From contig JAHCJV010000018.1 of NCBI GenBank assembly GCA_026126105.1, positions 16,725 through 80,724 on the forward strand: 64,000 bases of DNA. Direction: 5' to 3'. The stretch comes from Enhydrobacter sp. Its GTDB lineage: Bacteria; Pseudomonadota; Alphaproteobacteria; Reyranellales; Reyranellaceae. A program made the position numbers and the translations under genes. Below are positions 27,437 through 35,862 of the stretch, one piece after another (the first letter of the stretch is position 1; each line of letters begins with the position of its first letter). The notes beneath the pieces were generated by a model, which searched no databases, had not been told where the DNA came from, and saw only the letters and a list, made by a program, of their open reading frames with translations.

Positions 27437-28099
27437 ATGTCGAAGTGGCTTGCCGCGGTGGCGGTGCTCTTGATCGTGGGTGGATGCGACGCGCCGAGGA
27501 CGAGCGTAAGCGGCAGTCTCATCGCGAGCTGCGCCACGCCTGCCGCGACAACGACCACGACCGCCGCCACCGGCGGCAGGCCCGTTCATGGCTACGCCGG
27601 CCCCTGCTTCGACGGCACGGACCGCACGGACCGGACCGATCGCATGGACCGTACGGATCGTACCGATCGCAAGAACCGAGACGACGTCACCGATCGCACC
27701 GATCGCAAGAATCGCGACGACACCACCGACCGCACGGTCTGGTGCGTCGAGCCGGCGATGATCATCACGGCACCATCCTTCATCGTGTTCTTCGACTTCG
27801 ACAAGGCAGACCTGACGTCAGCCGCGCAGGACACGATCGCCAAGGCCGCGATGGCCTACAGGACCAAAGGCGGTGCACAGATCAAGGCGAGCGGCCACAC
27901 CGACCGCGCGGGCACGGAGGCCTACAACATGGCCCTGTCGCTGCGCCGCGCGAATGCCGTGAGGGACCAGTTGATTCGCGAGGGCGTCGCCGCGTCGGAC
28001 ATCTCCGTCGTCGCCCTCGGCGAAAGCCATCCAATGATCCAGACCGCTGACGGCGTGCGCGAGGCGCAGAACCGCCGGGTCGAGATCGTCGTTCAGTAG
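27437..28099 (+). CDS. OmpA-family lipoprotein with an Asp-Arg-Thr repeat linker
   Basis: A 220-residue envelope protein. The signal peptide ends in a lipobox (LLIVGGC, Cys at 17), followed by a Thr/Ala-rich stretch, a 42-residue linker made of Asp-Arg-Thr triplets, and a C-terminal OmpA domain that binds peptidoglycan (FFDFDKADLT, SGHTDRAGTEAYN, LSLRRANAVRDQL, EAQNRRVEIVV). GGGAG precedes the ATG at suitable spacing. It probably ties the outer membrane to the cell wall like Pal. The charged repeat linker is unusual. It converges with the LysR gene. Confidence 0.88.
   Translation: MSKWLAAVAVLLIVGGCDAPRTSVSGSLIASCATPAATTTTTAATGGRPVHGYAGPCFDGTDRTDRTDRMDRTDRTDRKNRDDVTDRTDRKNRDDTTDRTVWCVEPAMIITAPSFIVFFDFDKADLTSAAQDTIAKAAMAYRTKGGAQIKASGHTDRAGTEAYNMALSLRRANAVRDQLIREGVAASDISVVALGESHPMIQTADGVREAQNRRVEIVVQ
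27611..27736 (+). repeat. 9-bp-period tandem repeat coding for 14 Asp-Arg-Thr-like triplets
   Basis: Within the OmpA-family gene, 14 consecutive 9-bp units encode D-G-T, D-R-T, D-R-T, D-R-M, D-R-T, D-R-T, D-R-K, N-R-D, D-V-T, D-R-T, D-R-K, N-R-D, D-T-T, D-R-T. The four-triplet block DRT-DRK-NRD-DxT occurs twice in tandem (36 bp per block), showing nested duplication. The number of units is likely to vary between strains. Confidence 0.9.
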
Positions 28100-28109
28100 G
28101 GCGCCGCGC

Positions 28110-28125
28110 CCGCCGGTCTCGGCGG
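28110..28125. terminator. Short GC hairpin between convergent genes, possible terminator
   Basis: A CCGCCG / CGGCGG stem with a GTCT loop lies between the stops of the OmpA-family gene and the LysR gene. There is no T-run on the plus strand. It may serve as a weak bidirectional terminator. Confidence 0.35.
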
Positions 28126-28129
28126 ACCT

Positions 28130-29020
28130 TCACCTTTGACGCTGCAGGTAATCGATCAGGGCCCGGAGCTTGGGCGCGATATTCCGCCGCGTCGGATAGT
28201 AAAGATAGAAGCCGGCGAAGTAGGGACTGTATTCCTCGAGGATCGGCGCAAGCTCCCGCCGTGCAAATGACGGGCGAAAGCTCTCTTCCATGCCAAAGGT
28301 GATTCCTGCGCCGGCGGTCGCGAGCTTGATCATGAGCGCCATGTCATTGGTGGTGACTCTGGGCGCGACATCGACGCTGAACTCCTTGCCGCCGTCGGCA
28401 AACTCCCAGCGATAGGGCGCCGCCTTGGGCGATGGCCGCCAACCGATGCACGCATGTGACGCGAGGTCGGCCGGGTGCTTCGGGACGCCGAAGCGGTCAC
28501 GGTAGGACGGCGCGCAGACGGCCAGCTGCCGTTCATCCCCCGCCACGGGCACCGCGATCATGTCCTGCTCGATCACCTCCCCGAGACGCACGCCCGCGTC
28601 AAAGCCCTCGGCGACGATATCGAACTCTTCGTCGGTTACCGTGATGTCGAGTTCAACGTCGGGATAGGCCTCGGCGAAGCCGGCAATAAATGGCCCCGAG
28701 AGGAAACGCTCGGCGATCGACGATACCGCAAGCCGCAATCGCCCGCGCGGACTTCCCGTGAATGTACCCGTCTTCTCGAGGGCAGCCCGCATCTCGGCGA
28801 CGGCGGGAGCGATCTCCGCATATAGACGTTCACCAGCTTCGGTCAGGCTGACACTGCGCGTCGTGCGCAGAACGAGCGCGATACCGACACTGCCCTCCAG
28901 GCGTTTGATCGTCTGGCTGACGGCCGAACGCGTCACGCCCAGTCGGGTGGCGGCAGCGCGAAAGCTCCGCTCCTCGGCCACCAAGGCGAACACCGAGAGG
29001 GCGTTGAGATCGGGCTCCAT
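28130..29020 (-). CDS. LysR-family transcriptional regulator
   Basis: A 296-residue LTTR. The N-terminal winged helix-turn-helix (LNALSVFALVAEERSFRAAA, RLGVTRSAVSQTIKRLE) is intact and is followed by the linker helix and the two-lobed effector domain ending in YYPTRRNIAPKLRALIDYL. Domain composition resembles the CrgA-like group. It is divergent from the carboxymuconolactone decarboxylase/Atu4866 pair with a 138-bp gap, the classic arrangement for an LTTR that controls its neighbour. The inducer is unknown. Confidence 0.92.
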   Translation of the reverse strand: MEPDLNALSVFALVAEERSFRAAATRLGVTRSAVSQTIKRLEGSVGIALVLRTTRSVSLTEAGERLYAEIAPAVAEMRAALEKTGTFTGSPRGRLRLAVSSIAERFLSGPFIAGFAEAYPDVELDITVTDEEFDIVAEGFDAGVRLGEVIEQDMIAVPVAGDERQLAVCAPSYRDRFGVPKHPADLASHACIGWRPSPKAAPYRWEFADGGKEFSVDVAPRVTTNDMALMIKLATAGAGITFGMEESFRPSFARRELAPILEEYSPYFAGFYLYYPTRRNIAPKLRALIDYLQRQR

Positions 29021-29158
29021 TGGTTAGGGATTCTTTCCAGGCTGGCCGCAATTCATAGGCTTATCTCGACAGTGGCACTGACCCATGTTCGGGGCAAGCG
29101 CTTCACTTCGCCGGCACGAACACCCAACCGCCACCTCCAAGCCCATGAGGAGATGACC

Positions 29159-29641
29159 ATGAGCATGCATAAGCCCCTTCGCGAAGTCGCCGCGGCCTTG
29201 CTCGTCGCTGCGGCAGCTGTCCCCGCCATCGCCGACACCACGGAGGAGCGGCGAAAGCGCGGCGACGCGGTGATCAGGAGCCTCAATAACGGCCAGCCCC
29301 AGCAGGTGCTGGAGCGCATGCGGCAGGAGTTCCCCTTCCTAGCCGATGCGACCGAGGCTTATGCGCTCGGCGACGTCTGGTCTCGTCCGGGACTCGACGA
29401 TCGAACCCGCCAGCTGGCGGCGGTGGCGGCCTTCGCCGCCATCGGCCAGCCGGCGTTCATGAAGGTCCATGCCGGCTATGCGCTCAATATCGGCGTCTCC
29501 GAGAATGAGTTGAAGGAGGTCATCTACATGGTGACCGTCCCGGCCGGGTTCCCCCGTGCGATCGCAGCCTCGCAGGCGCTCGCGGAGCTTTTCGCCGAGC
29601 GGCGAGCCGCCCAGCCCGCCAGCAGGAGGACGTCGCCATGA
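29159..29641 (+). CDS. Secreted carboxymuconolactone decarboxylase family protein
   Basis: About 160 residues. An N-terminal signal peptide (REVAAALLVAAAAVPAIAD) precedes a CMD domain (GDVWSRPGLDDRTRQLAAVAAFAAIGQ, KVHAGYALNIGVSENELKEV). The AhpD-type CxxC pair is absent, so it is a decarboxylase or tautomerase-like member, not a thiol peroxidase partner. Three in-frame ATGs are possible; the one at 29159 is best placed behind GAGGAG. Its stop overlaps the next gene's start. Likely controlled by the divergent LysR regulator. Confidence 0.85.
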   Translation: MSMHKPLREVAAALLVAAAAVPAIADTTEERRKRGDAVIRSLNNGQPQQVLERMRQEFPFLADATEAYALGDVWSRPGLDDRTRQLAAVAAFAAIGQPAFMKVHAGYALNIGVSENELKEVIYMVTVPAGFPRAIAASQALAELFAERRAAQPASRRTSP

Positions 29642-29997
29642 AGGGCTTTCGCCTCCTGCCGCTCGCCGTCACCGCCAGTGTCGCCGTCATTACCGCACAG
29701 AAGGTCAACGCCCAGATGTCCGATACGCCGATGACTCCCGCTGGCATGCAGCAAGCCTCCTCCTACGTTGGCCTGTGGGTCACGGCCGACCGTCATATCC
29801 GGCATGAGCTGCTGCCGAACGGCCGCTACGACGAAGCCCGCGGAACGCGTGAAAGCGCGTACCGCGGCCGCTACGAAATCCGCGGCAATCATATCGACTA
29901 CTGGGACGATACCGGCTTCACGGCCGACGGCACCTTCGTTGACCCCAATACCCTGCACCATGGCGGCATGGTCTTCTACCGCGAGGGCCCACGCTGA
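29638..29997 (+). CDS. Atu4866-family secreted protein
   Basis: A 119-residue protein with a signal peptide (LLPLAVTASVAVITAQKVNA) and the family core: YVGLWVTADRHIRHELLPNG, GRYEIRGNHIDYWDDTGF, TADGTFVDPNTLHHGGMVFYR. The Agrobacterium Atu4866 structure is a small beta-sandwich of unknown function. The gene overlaps the preceding decarboxylase gene by ATGA and is presumably co-regulated by the LysR protein. This gene pair and a nearby LysR regulator recur in proteobacteria. Confidence 0.88.
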   Translation: MKGFRLLPLAVTASVAVITAQKVNAQMSDTPMTPAGMQQASSYVGLWVTADRHIRHELLPNGRYDEARGTRESAYRGRYEIRGNHIDYWDDTGFTADGTFVDPNTLHHGGMVFYREGPR

Positions 29998-30019
29998 GCG
30001 CGATGCGTAGCGCGCCAAC

Positions 30020-30041
30020 GGGCCGTCCTGCCGGACGGCCC
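30020..30041. terminator. Strong GC hairpin, probable terminator
   Basis: A perfect 9-bp stem, GGGCCGTCC with GGACGGCCC, closes a TGCC loop just after the Atu4866-family gene. It also lies downstream of the convergent 66-residue gene. It lacks a T-run, so efficiency is uncertain. Confidence 0.5.
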
Positions 30042-30094
30042 ATCCATCCTGCGCCGGGGCCGCCGAGGAGCGCTTTCGGAAGTCGTTTGCGACT

Positions 30095-30295
30095 TCAGGT
30101 CGGCACGGTCATGTCCACGGCGCGTGCCTTGTGGGCATAGATGTCGATCTTGGCCCACATGCGGGCGCGCACGACCTTGTCGGCCTCTTCGAAGGACTCG
30201 TACGGTCCGTGCCACGCCATCGTCTCCGGCACCGGCCTGTTCCAGTTGGCGCGACCGTTCTCGATGGCGTACTCGGCCTCGAACACGAACCACAT
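30095..30295 (-). CDS. Small hypothetical protein (66 aa)
   Basis: A 66-residue protein that begins WFVFEAEYAIENGRANW after the Met and continues with MAWHGPYESFEEADKVVRARM. GAGGAGA stands seven bases before the ATG, which strongly supports it as real. The YESFEEADKVV element resembles short "domain of unknown function" proteins in rhizobia. No signal peptide or membrane span. It diverges from the YbaK-type gene. Confidence 0.65.
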   Translation of the reverse strand: MWFVFEAEYAIENGRANWNRPVPETMAWHGPYESFEEADKVVRARMWAKIDIYAHKARAVDMTVPT

Positions 30296-30364
30296 CGCAC
30301 ACTCTCCTCTGGATGACGGTCCACTCCCTATACCGCACAATCGCCGACGCGCTAGGATGGCACA

Positions 30365-30829
30365 ATGACCGTCGAGACAGTCCGCGCGTTCCTTGCAGTC
30401 CATGCTCCCGATATCGAGATCCTCGAAACGGACGCCAGCACCGCCACGGTCGACATGGCGGCAAAAGGCCACGGCGTACAGCCGGCGCAGATCGCCAAGA
30501 CGCTGTCGCTGCGCATCAAGGACCGCACGTTGCTGATCGTGGCCTCCGGCACGGCGCGGCTCAACAATCGCAAGTTCAAGGACGTCCTGGGCGGCAAGCC
30601 GCGTATGCTGACCGCCGACGAGGTCGTGTCGATGACAGGCCATCCGGTCGGCGGCGTGTGCCCGTTCGGCCTTGCGACGCCCCTTCCCGTCTATTGCGAC
30701 GTCTCGCTCAAGGCATTCGACGAAGTCCTACCGGCCGCCGGCTCGGCCAACTCGGCGCTGCGCATCGATCCGGCGCGCATGGCGGAGCTGGCGAGAGCCG
30801 AATGGGTCGATGTCTGCGACGCAGGGTGA
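30365..30829 (+). CDS. YbaK/EbsC-family aminoacyl-tRNA deacylase
   Basis: A 154-residue editing-domain protein. It has the IAKTLSLRIKDRTLLIVASG strand carrying the conserved Lys, the LNNRKFKDVLGGKPRMLTADEV region and the GHPVGGVCPFGL loop that define the family. Such proteins hydrolyse mischarged tRNAs (Cys-tRNA-Pro and related species). It is six bases ahead of a GMC oxidoreductase gene, so the two are probably co-transcribed without an obvious functional link. Confidence 0.92.
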   Translation: MTVETVRAFLAVHAPDIEILETDASTATVDMAAKGHGVQPAQIAKTLSLRIKDRTLLIVASGTARLNNRKFKDVLGGKPRMLTADEVVSMTGHPVGGVCPFGLATPLPVYCDVSLKAFDEVLPAAGSANSALRIDPARMAELARAEWVDVCDAG

Positions 30830-30835
30830 ACGACG

Positions 30836-32440
30836 ATGAACGACAAGGTCGACGTGCTGATCATCGGCTCCGGCGCTTCCGGCGCCGCCGCGGCCTGGAG
30901 CCTGGCCGAGAGCAGGATGCGTATCCTCTGTCTCGAGCAGGGCGACTGGGTGAAGCCGACCGACTATCCCAGCAACGGCCGGGACTGGGAGGCGCGGCTG
31001 TTCTCCGATTTCGCGATCAGCCCCAACCGACGGGCGCGCGAGACGGACTATCCGATCAACGACGCCAACTCGCCGATCAAGGTGGTGAACTTCAACGGGG
31101 TCGGCGGCAGCACCATCATGTACACGGCGCACTATCCGCGTCTGAAGCCGGCCGACTTCAAGGTGCGCAGCCTCGACGGCGTCGCCGACGACTGGCCGGT
31201 CGACTACGACACGCTCGAGCCGTTCTTCGCCGAGAACGACCGTATGATGGGCGTCTCGGGCCTCGCGGGCGATCCCGGCTATCCGTACCATCAGCCGCCC
31301 ATGCCGCCGATGCCGCTCGGCAGGACCGGCCAACGTATCGGCCGGGCGATGAACCAGCTCGGCTGGCACTGGTGGCCGTCGGATTCGACGATCGCCACCG
31401 TCGACTACGAGGGCCGCGGGCGCTGCATCAATCTAGGCCATTGCACGCCGGGCTGCGCGCAGGGCGCCAAGGCCAGCACCGACATCACCTATTGGCCGGC
31501 GGCAATCCGCGCCGGCGTCGAGCTGCGCACGCGCTGCCGGGTGCGCGAGATCACGCTCGACGAAAACGGAATGGCGTCCGGCGCGATCTACTACGATGCC
31601 AGGGGCGAGGAGCAGTTCCAGCCGGCCGAGCTGGTGATCGTCGCCTGCAACGGCGTCGGCACGCCGCGCCTGCTGCTCAACTCGCAATCCGGACGTTTCC
31701 CCAACGGGCTCGCCAACTCGACGGATCTGGTCGGCCGCAACCTGATGTTCCATCCCTACGCCTACACCTACGGCTACGTCGACGAGGAGATGGACGGCAA
31801 TCGCGGGCCGACCCTCTGCCTGTGGAGCCAGGAGTTCTACGAAACCGACGCGGCGCGCGACTTCGTGCGCGGCTACACCTTCCAGATCAATCGCGGCACG
31901 GCCTCGATCGTCGAGGCGATCTCGAGCACAGCGGCCGGCCGGCTGCCGTTCGGCGAGGATCACCACGCCGTCTATCGCCGGCTGCTCAACCATCGCATTG
32001 GCCTCAGCGCGATCTGCGAGGACCTGCCGGAAGCGCACAACCGCGTGACGCTCGATCCAGTGCTGAAGGATTCCAGCGGCATCCCCGCGCCGCGCATCGA
32101 CTACACGCTGAGCGACAACAGCCGCCGCATGATGGCGCACGGCATTGCCCGCGCGACGCAGGTGCTGGAGACCGCCGGCGCGAGGGACATCTCGACCGAG
32201 GCGCCGATCCTCAACGGCGGCTGGCACCTGCTCGGCACCGCGCGCATGGGCAACGATCCCGAACGCTCGGTGGTCAACGGCTGGGGCCGAAGCCATGACG
32301 TGAAGAACCTGTTCATCGTCGACGGCAGCATTTGGGTGACCTCGGGCGGCGTGAACCCGACCTCGACCATCCAGGCGCTCACGCTCTGGATCGCCGACAA
32401 CATCAAGCGTCGCGCGGCGGACGGGACGCTGTTCGACTGA
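30836..32440 (+). CDS. GMC oxidoreductase (gluconate/sorbitol dehydrogenase-like flavoprotein)
   Basis: A 534-residue FAD enzyme. The dinucleotide motif VLIIGSGASGAAAAWSLAE is at the start and FNGVGGSTIMYTAHYPR is the flavin-proximal GMC signature. GRCINLGHCTPGCAQGAKA contains a Cys cluster typical of the gluconate-2-dehydrogenase branch. The C-terminal GTARMGNDPERSVVNGWGR and NPTSTIQALTLWIAD complete the fold. There is no signal peptide. The next gene encodes the small subunit-3-like partner, but no cytochrome c subunit is adjacent. Substrate unknown. Confidence 0.92.
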   Translation: MNDKVDVLIIGSGASGAAAAWSLAESRMRILCLEQGDWVKPTDYPSNGRDWEARLFSDFAISPNRRARETDYPINDANSPIKVVNFNGVGGSTIMYTAHYPRLKPADFKVRSLDGVADDWPVDYDTLEPFFAENDRMMGVSGLAGDPGYPYHQPPMPPMPLGRTGQRIGRAMNQLGWHWWPSDSTIATVDYEGRGRCINLGHCTPGCAQGAKASTDITYWPAAIRAGVELRTRCRVREITLDENGMASGAIYYDARGEEQFQPAELVIVACNGVGTPRLLLNSQSGRFPNGLANSTDLVGRNLMFHPYAYTYGYVDEEMDGNRGPTLCLWSQEFYETDAARDFVRGYTFQINRGTASIVEAISSTAAGRLPFGEDHHAVYRRLLNHRIGLSAICEDLPEAHNRVTLDPVLKDSSGIPAPRIDYTLSDNSRRMMAHGIARATQVLETAGARDISTEAPILNGGWHLLGTARMGNDPERSVVNGWGRSHDVKNLFIVDGSIWVTSGGVNPTSTIQALTLWIADNIKRRAADGTLFD

Positions 32441-32485
32441 TCGCGCCCTTCATCCTCAGCCGGACCAAGACGCAACGAGCATCAA

Positions 32486-32929
32486 ATGACGAACGACAAG
32501 TCCCTGACCGCCACCGAGACCCGCGACCTGCGGGCTTTCGCCGGCACGATGATTCCCGCCAGCGAACGCCATGGCGTGCCGGGCGCCGATAATGAAAAGA
32601 TTTTCGCCGATATCGTGAAGAGCCTCGGGCGGGACCGTGACGATATCGGCCTTGCCCTCCGGCGGCTCGCGGTCCTCGCCGGCGGCGCCTTTGCCGATCT
32701 GCCGGCCGACCGCCGACTGCTTGTGGCCAACGAATTGCGCGCCGAGGGTGGCCTGCCGCTCGCCGCGCTGACGCGCGTCATCCTGCTTTGCTATTACCGG
32801 GACGACCGGGTGATGCGCTCGCTCGGCCAGGAGCCGCGCCCGCCCTTCCCCATCGGCCATGTCGTCGAGCAGGGCGACTGGTCCCTTCTCGACCCGGTCA
32901 GGAAGCGCGCGCCGTTCTACCGGCGCTGA
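32486..32929 (+). CDS. Gluconate 2-dehydrogenase subunit 3-like protein
   Basis: A 147-residue helical protein: TETRDLRAFAGTMIPASERHGVPGAD at the N-terminus and LTRVILLCYYRDDRVMRSLGQEPRPPFPIGH, cut here only to show the order, in the second half. Subunit 3 proteins accompany the flavoprotein of membrane-bound dehydrogenases. The Tat signal often seen in this subunit is not obvious. The gene follows the GMC gene by 45 bases. Its last codons lie inside one copy of a 60-bp repeat that also occurs at 35.8 kb. Confidence 0.72.
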   Translation: MTNDKSLTATETRDLRAFAGTMIPASERHGVPGADNEKIFADIVKSLGRDRDDIGLALRRLAVLAGGAFADLPADRRLLVANELRAEGGLPLAALTRVILLCYYRDDRVMRSLGQEPRPPFPIGHVVEQGDWSLLDPVRKRAPFYRR

Positions 32930-32952
32930 GCCAGTTCAACCTCGACGAGGTT
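32894..32952. repeat. Left copy of a 60-bp imperfect direct repeat flanking the RTX gene
   Basis: This segment holds the 3' end of the small-subunit gene on the plus strand. On the minus strand it encodes NLVEVELAQRR followed by a stop, which is nearly identical to the true C-terminus NLVEVELAQGR of the molybdopterin oxidoreductase at 35827. It is a remnant of that gene's 3' end. Confidence 0.75.
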
Positions 32953-32959
32953 CACCGCG

Positions 32960-35680
32960 TCAAATGAAGGTCGCGGTCGACAGTGCCGACACGTTGGCGT
33001 GGGCTTCGAGGTGCAGCACGTAGTCCTGTCCCCCCTGGTAGCCGGCGGCGCCGTTGGCATCGACAATGAGATAGAAGTCGCCGGCAAGCGTGCCGGCGTT
33101 CGGCTTGAACAGCATCGCATGACTTGCCGCGAGACGGTCCGCCGTCACGGTGGCGGCAAGATCGGCATTGAAGCTCGCCTCGGACAGGCTGCCGGTATTC
33201 ACCTTCTCGTCGATGCCCGTGACGCCGACGTCGAGGTCGATCAGGTCGACCGTGGCGTCGAAGCCCACCAACGTGTCGTGCTGAAGGCCCATGGAATCGC
33301 GCAGGTTGTCGTAGGCGAACGTGTCGGCGCCCGCTCCACCGTTCAGCCGGTCGGCTCCAACGCCACCGCGCAGCCAGTCGTCGCCGGCACCGGCCGTGAT
33401 CGAGTCGGCGGCCCGCCCGCCGGTGATCGCGAACCGGCCGTCGAGTTCCGGCGAGCCATCGAACGTCAGCACATCGGCCGCCACCAGTTCGTGCGCGTCC
33501 ACCGTCAGTGTCTCACCCGCTGCGACTGTGGAATCGTGGGTCGTCAGCCGGTAGCTGTGCCCCTGGGCGAGCGACAGGAACTCCACCTCCGTCATCGTCG
33601 GTCTGCCGAGATAAGGCAGAACACCGAATGTCAGGCCCTTGGAGTAGTCGCCGTCCAGCCTGACCTTGTCGACGCCGGTGCCCCCAATGACCGAATCACG
33701 ATACTTGAGTTCGCCGCCCATGTTGAAGACGTCATTGCCGTCGCCGCCATAGGCCAGCTTGTCGCCGTGCAGGCCAAGATTGAAGACGTCGTTGCCGCCA
33801 TTTCCGTAGATCACGTTGCCTCTGCCGCCAGTCACTGTGTCATTGCCGGCACCGCCGTAGACGACCAGCTGGCCGTCGGTTGCGGCCGCACAGTTGAGTA
33901 TCAGCTTGTCGCCGGCTCCCAGAGCTGACGCATTGACGACGAAATCGAGGTGATCGAACGTCGCGTCGTCGGTTGTCAGGTTGTAGCTGTGGCCGCCCGC
34001 GAGGGACAGGGTGTGCACCCGCACGATCGTGGTCGGGGCAAAAACCAGTCCCGCCGAATAGTCGCCGTCGAGACGGACGGTATCGGGTTCGTTCTTCGAA
34101 TTCCTGTCATAGCCGCCGTCAATCCTGTCGGCAGCCGTCAGCGCCGCGCCCATGTAGAAATAGTCGCTCTCTCCGCCGCCGATTGCCACGTCGTCGCCGC
34201 CGCGCGACAGATCGAACCTGTCGCCGCGCCCGGCCCCCACCAGAACGTCGTCGCCCGCCCCGGCGCTAACGTAGAACCTAGCGTCGCTCGCGCTGCCGTT
34301 CAGCGCCAGCACCTCGCCGGCAGCAAACGATGCGGCTTCGACGAATACGGTGTTGTTCAGGACTCCCAGCGCCCCGATCGCCGTGAGGTCGTAGCTGTGG
34401 CCCGAGGCAAGCGACAGCCGTTCGATGCTCCCGAAGCTCGAGCCACTCAACGACACCCCGCCCGAGTAATCGCCGTCGAGCAGCATGGTGTCCATCGTGC
34501 CGCCGCCGCTGCCTCCGTCGATGCGATCGTCGGCCGTGAAGGCGGCGCCAAGATCGAACACGTCGGGTCCACGCCCGCCATAAGCCGCGTCGTCGCCGCC
34601 CTTCGTCAGGTCGAAGCGGTCGTCGAGCTCGCCGCCGGTCAGAACGTCGTTGCCCGCGCCACCGGTCATGGCGAAACGGCCATCGGTCTCGCCCCCACCG
34701 CTGAAGGTCAGCACATCGGCGGTGCCCAGGGCAGCGCCGTCGACCGTCAGGGTGCGGCCTGCCCCCACCGTGGCCGTGCTGGTCTTCACGTCGTAGTCGT
34801 GTCCGGCGAGGAACCGGAGGTTTTCGATGTTGGTCAAGGTCTTCGAGCTCAGGGCGAGCCCGGCGCTATAGTCGCCGTCCATGATGACGGTGTCGTAACC
34901 AGACCCGCCGTTGATCGCGTCCGCGGCATCGAGCGTGGTGCCGAGCGCGAAGCTGTCGTCGCCGCCGCCGCCGCTGGCGCGGTCGCGGCCCCCTATCGTC
35001 AGGTCGACCAAATCGCCAAGCGCGCCGCCGGTCAGCACATCGTCGCCCGCGCCGCCGATCAGTTCGAAGCTGCCATCGGCTTCGGATCCCCCGTCGAAGG
35101 CGAGCTTGTTCGCAGGGCCCAGCGCGGCACCGTCGACCGTCAGCGTCCTGCCCGCGGCGACCGTCGCATCGTCGGTCGTCAGCTTGTAGGTGTGTCCGGC
35201 GCCGAGCGCGAGCGTCTCCACGTTGACCATCGTCGTCGCGCCGAACGTCACGCGCGCCGAATAGGGGCCGCTGAGAATGACCCGATCGGTGCCGGCGCCC
35301 CCGTCGATGACATCGGCGGCGGTGAACGACGCGCCCATGTCAATGACGTCGTTGCCGGCATCGCCGTTGAGAATGTCGTTGCCGCCGGCCTGTGCGTTCA
35401 GCAGGTCGTCGCCGGTGCCGCCAGAGAGACTATCCGTGCCGGCGTTGCCCGTCAGGGTGTCGTTGCCGTCGCCACCGCCCAGCGTCGTCGTGAAGGTGGC
35501 ATAGCGATCTCCGACCCAGACGCTTCCCGGGAGAGATGTGGAGAGCACGTCGTCTCCTCCCAGGCCTCTCGCGACGTTCTCGATGAAATAGGTGTCGGAA
35601 CCCGCGTCGTAGCTGTAGCCCAGCATCCTGCTGTCGGCAAAGGCCGTGCCAGTCCAGGTTCGATAGACGACCGTCGACAT
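32960..35680 (-). CDS. Calcium-binding RTX-repeat protein with five related modules
   Basis: A 906-residue acidic, Gly/Asp-rich protein. Nonapeptide RTX motifs (GGDGNDTLTGNAGTDSLSGG, GGAGNDVLTGGELDDRFDL and others) recur from about residue 68 to the C-terminal third. Between them stand five related modules of about 140 residues, each with a DGDYS-x-GL-like strand (SGPYSARVTF, DGDYSAGLAL, DGDYSGGVSL, DGDYSAGLVF, DGDYSKGLTF) and an LAxGHSYxLTT strand. The C-terminus resembles the serralysin-type end (GGAGADTFAYDNLRDSM). There is no Sec signal, so type I export is expected, but no such transporter lies in the window. ATG at 35680 follows GAGGAG. No enzymatic domain is recognised. Confidence 0.88.
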   Translation of the reverse strand: MSTVVYRTWTGTAFADSRMLGYSYDAGSDTYFIENVARGLGGDDVLSTSLPGSVWVGDRYATFTTTLGGGDGNDTLTGNAGTDSLSGGTGDDLLNAQAGGNDILNGDAGNDVIDMGASFTAADVIDGGAGTDRVILSGPYSARVTFGATTMVNVETLALGAGHTYKLTTDDATVAAGRTLTVDGAALGPANKLAFDGGSEADGSFELIGGAGDDVLTGGALGDLVDLTIGGRDRASGGGGDDSFALGTTLDAADAINGGSGYDTVIMDGDYSAGLALSSKTLTNIENLRFLAGHDYDVKTSTATVGAGRTLTVDGAALGTADVLTFSGGGETDGRFAMTGGAGNDVLTGGELDDRFDLTKGGDDAAYGGRGPDVFDLGAAFTADDRIDGGSGGGTMDTMLLDGDYSGGVSLSGSSFGSIERLSLASGHSYDLTAIGALGVLNNTVFVEAASFAAGEVLALNGSASDARFYVSAGAGDDVLVGAGRGDRFDLSRGGDDVAIGGGESDYFYMGAALTAADRIDGGYDRNSKNEPDTVRLDGDYSAGLVFAPTTIVRVHTLSLAGGHSYNLTTDDATFDHLDFVVNASALGAGDKLILNCAAATDGQLVVYGGAGNDTVTGGRGNVIYGNGGNDVFNLGLHGDKLAYGGDGNDVFNMGGELKYRDSVIGGTGVDKVRLDGDYSKGLTFGVLPYLGRPTMTEVEFLSLAQGHSYRLTTHDSTVAAGETLTVDAHELVAADVLTFDGSPELDGRFAITGGRAADSITAGAGDDWLRGGVGADRLNGGAGADTFAYDNLRDSMGLQHDTLVGFDATVDLIDLDVGVTGIDEKVNTGSLSEASFNADLAATVTADRLAASHAMLFKPNAGTLAGDFYLIVDANGAAGYQGGQDYVLHLEAHANVSALSTATFI

Positions 35681-35802
35681 GGCGGACACTCCTCTGCATG
35701 CCGTAATGAGAAACAGCCTCACGACTGCGCTGCGTCATGCTTCGCCGCATTGATGCAGGTCAACATCGCCGCGATGACGACCATCCCGGCGACCTGAGAA
35801 AT

Positions 35803-35862
35803 CCGATCAGGGAATTGCGCGCCGTTCTAGCGCCCCTGAGCCAGCTCGACCTCGACCAGATT
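35803..35862. repeat. Right copy of the 60-bp imperfect direct repeat
   Basis: This segment aligns with 32894-32952 over its whole length with one indel and scattered substitutions (shared blocks include GCGCGCCGTTCTA, CTGAGCCAG and ACCTCGAC). Here the minus strand is the genuine 3' end of the molybdopterin oxidoreductase. The plus strand retains A-P-F then a stop, a decayed copy of the small-subunit gene end. Confidence 0.75.

Noticed and set aside
27611..27736. Repeat array considered as CRISPR
   Set aside because: Units are 9 bp, contiguous without spacers, and in frame within a lipoprotein gene.
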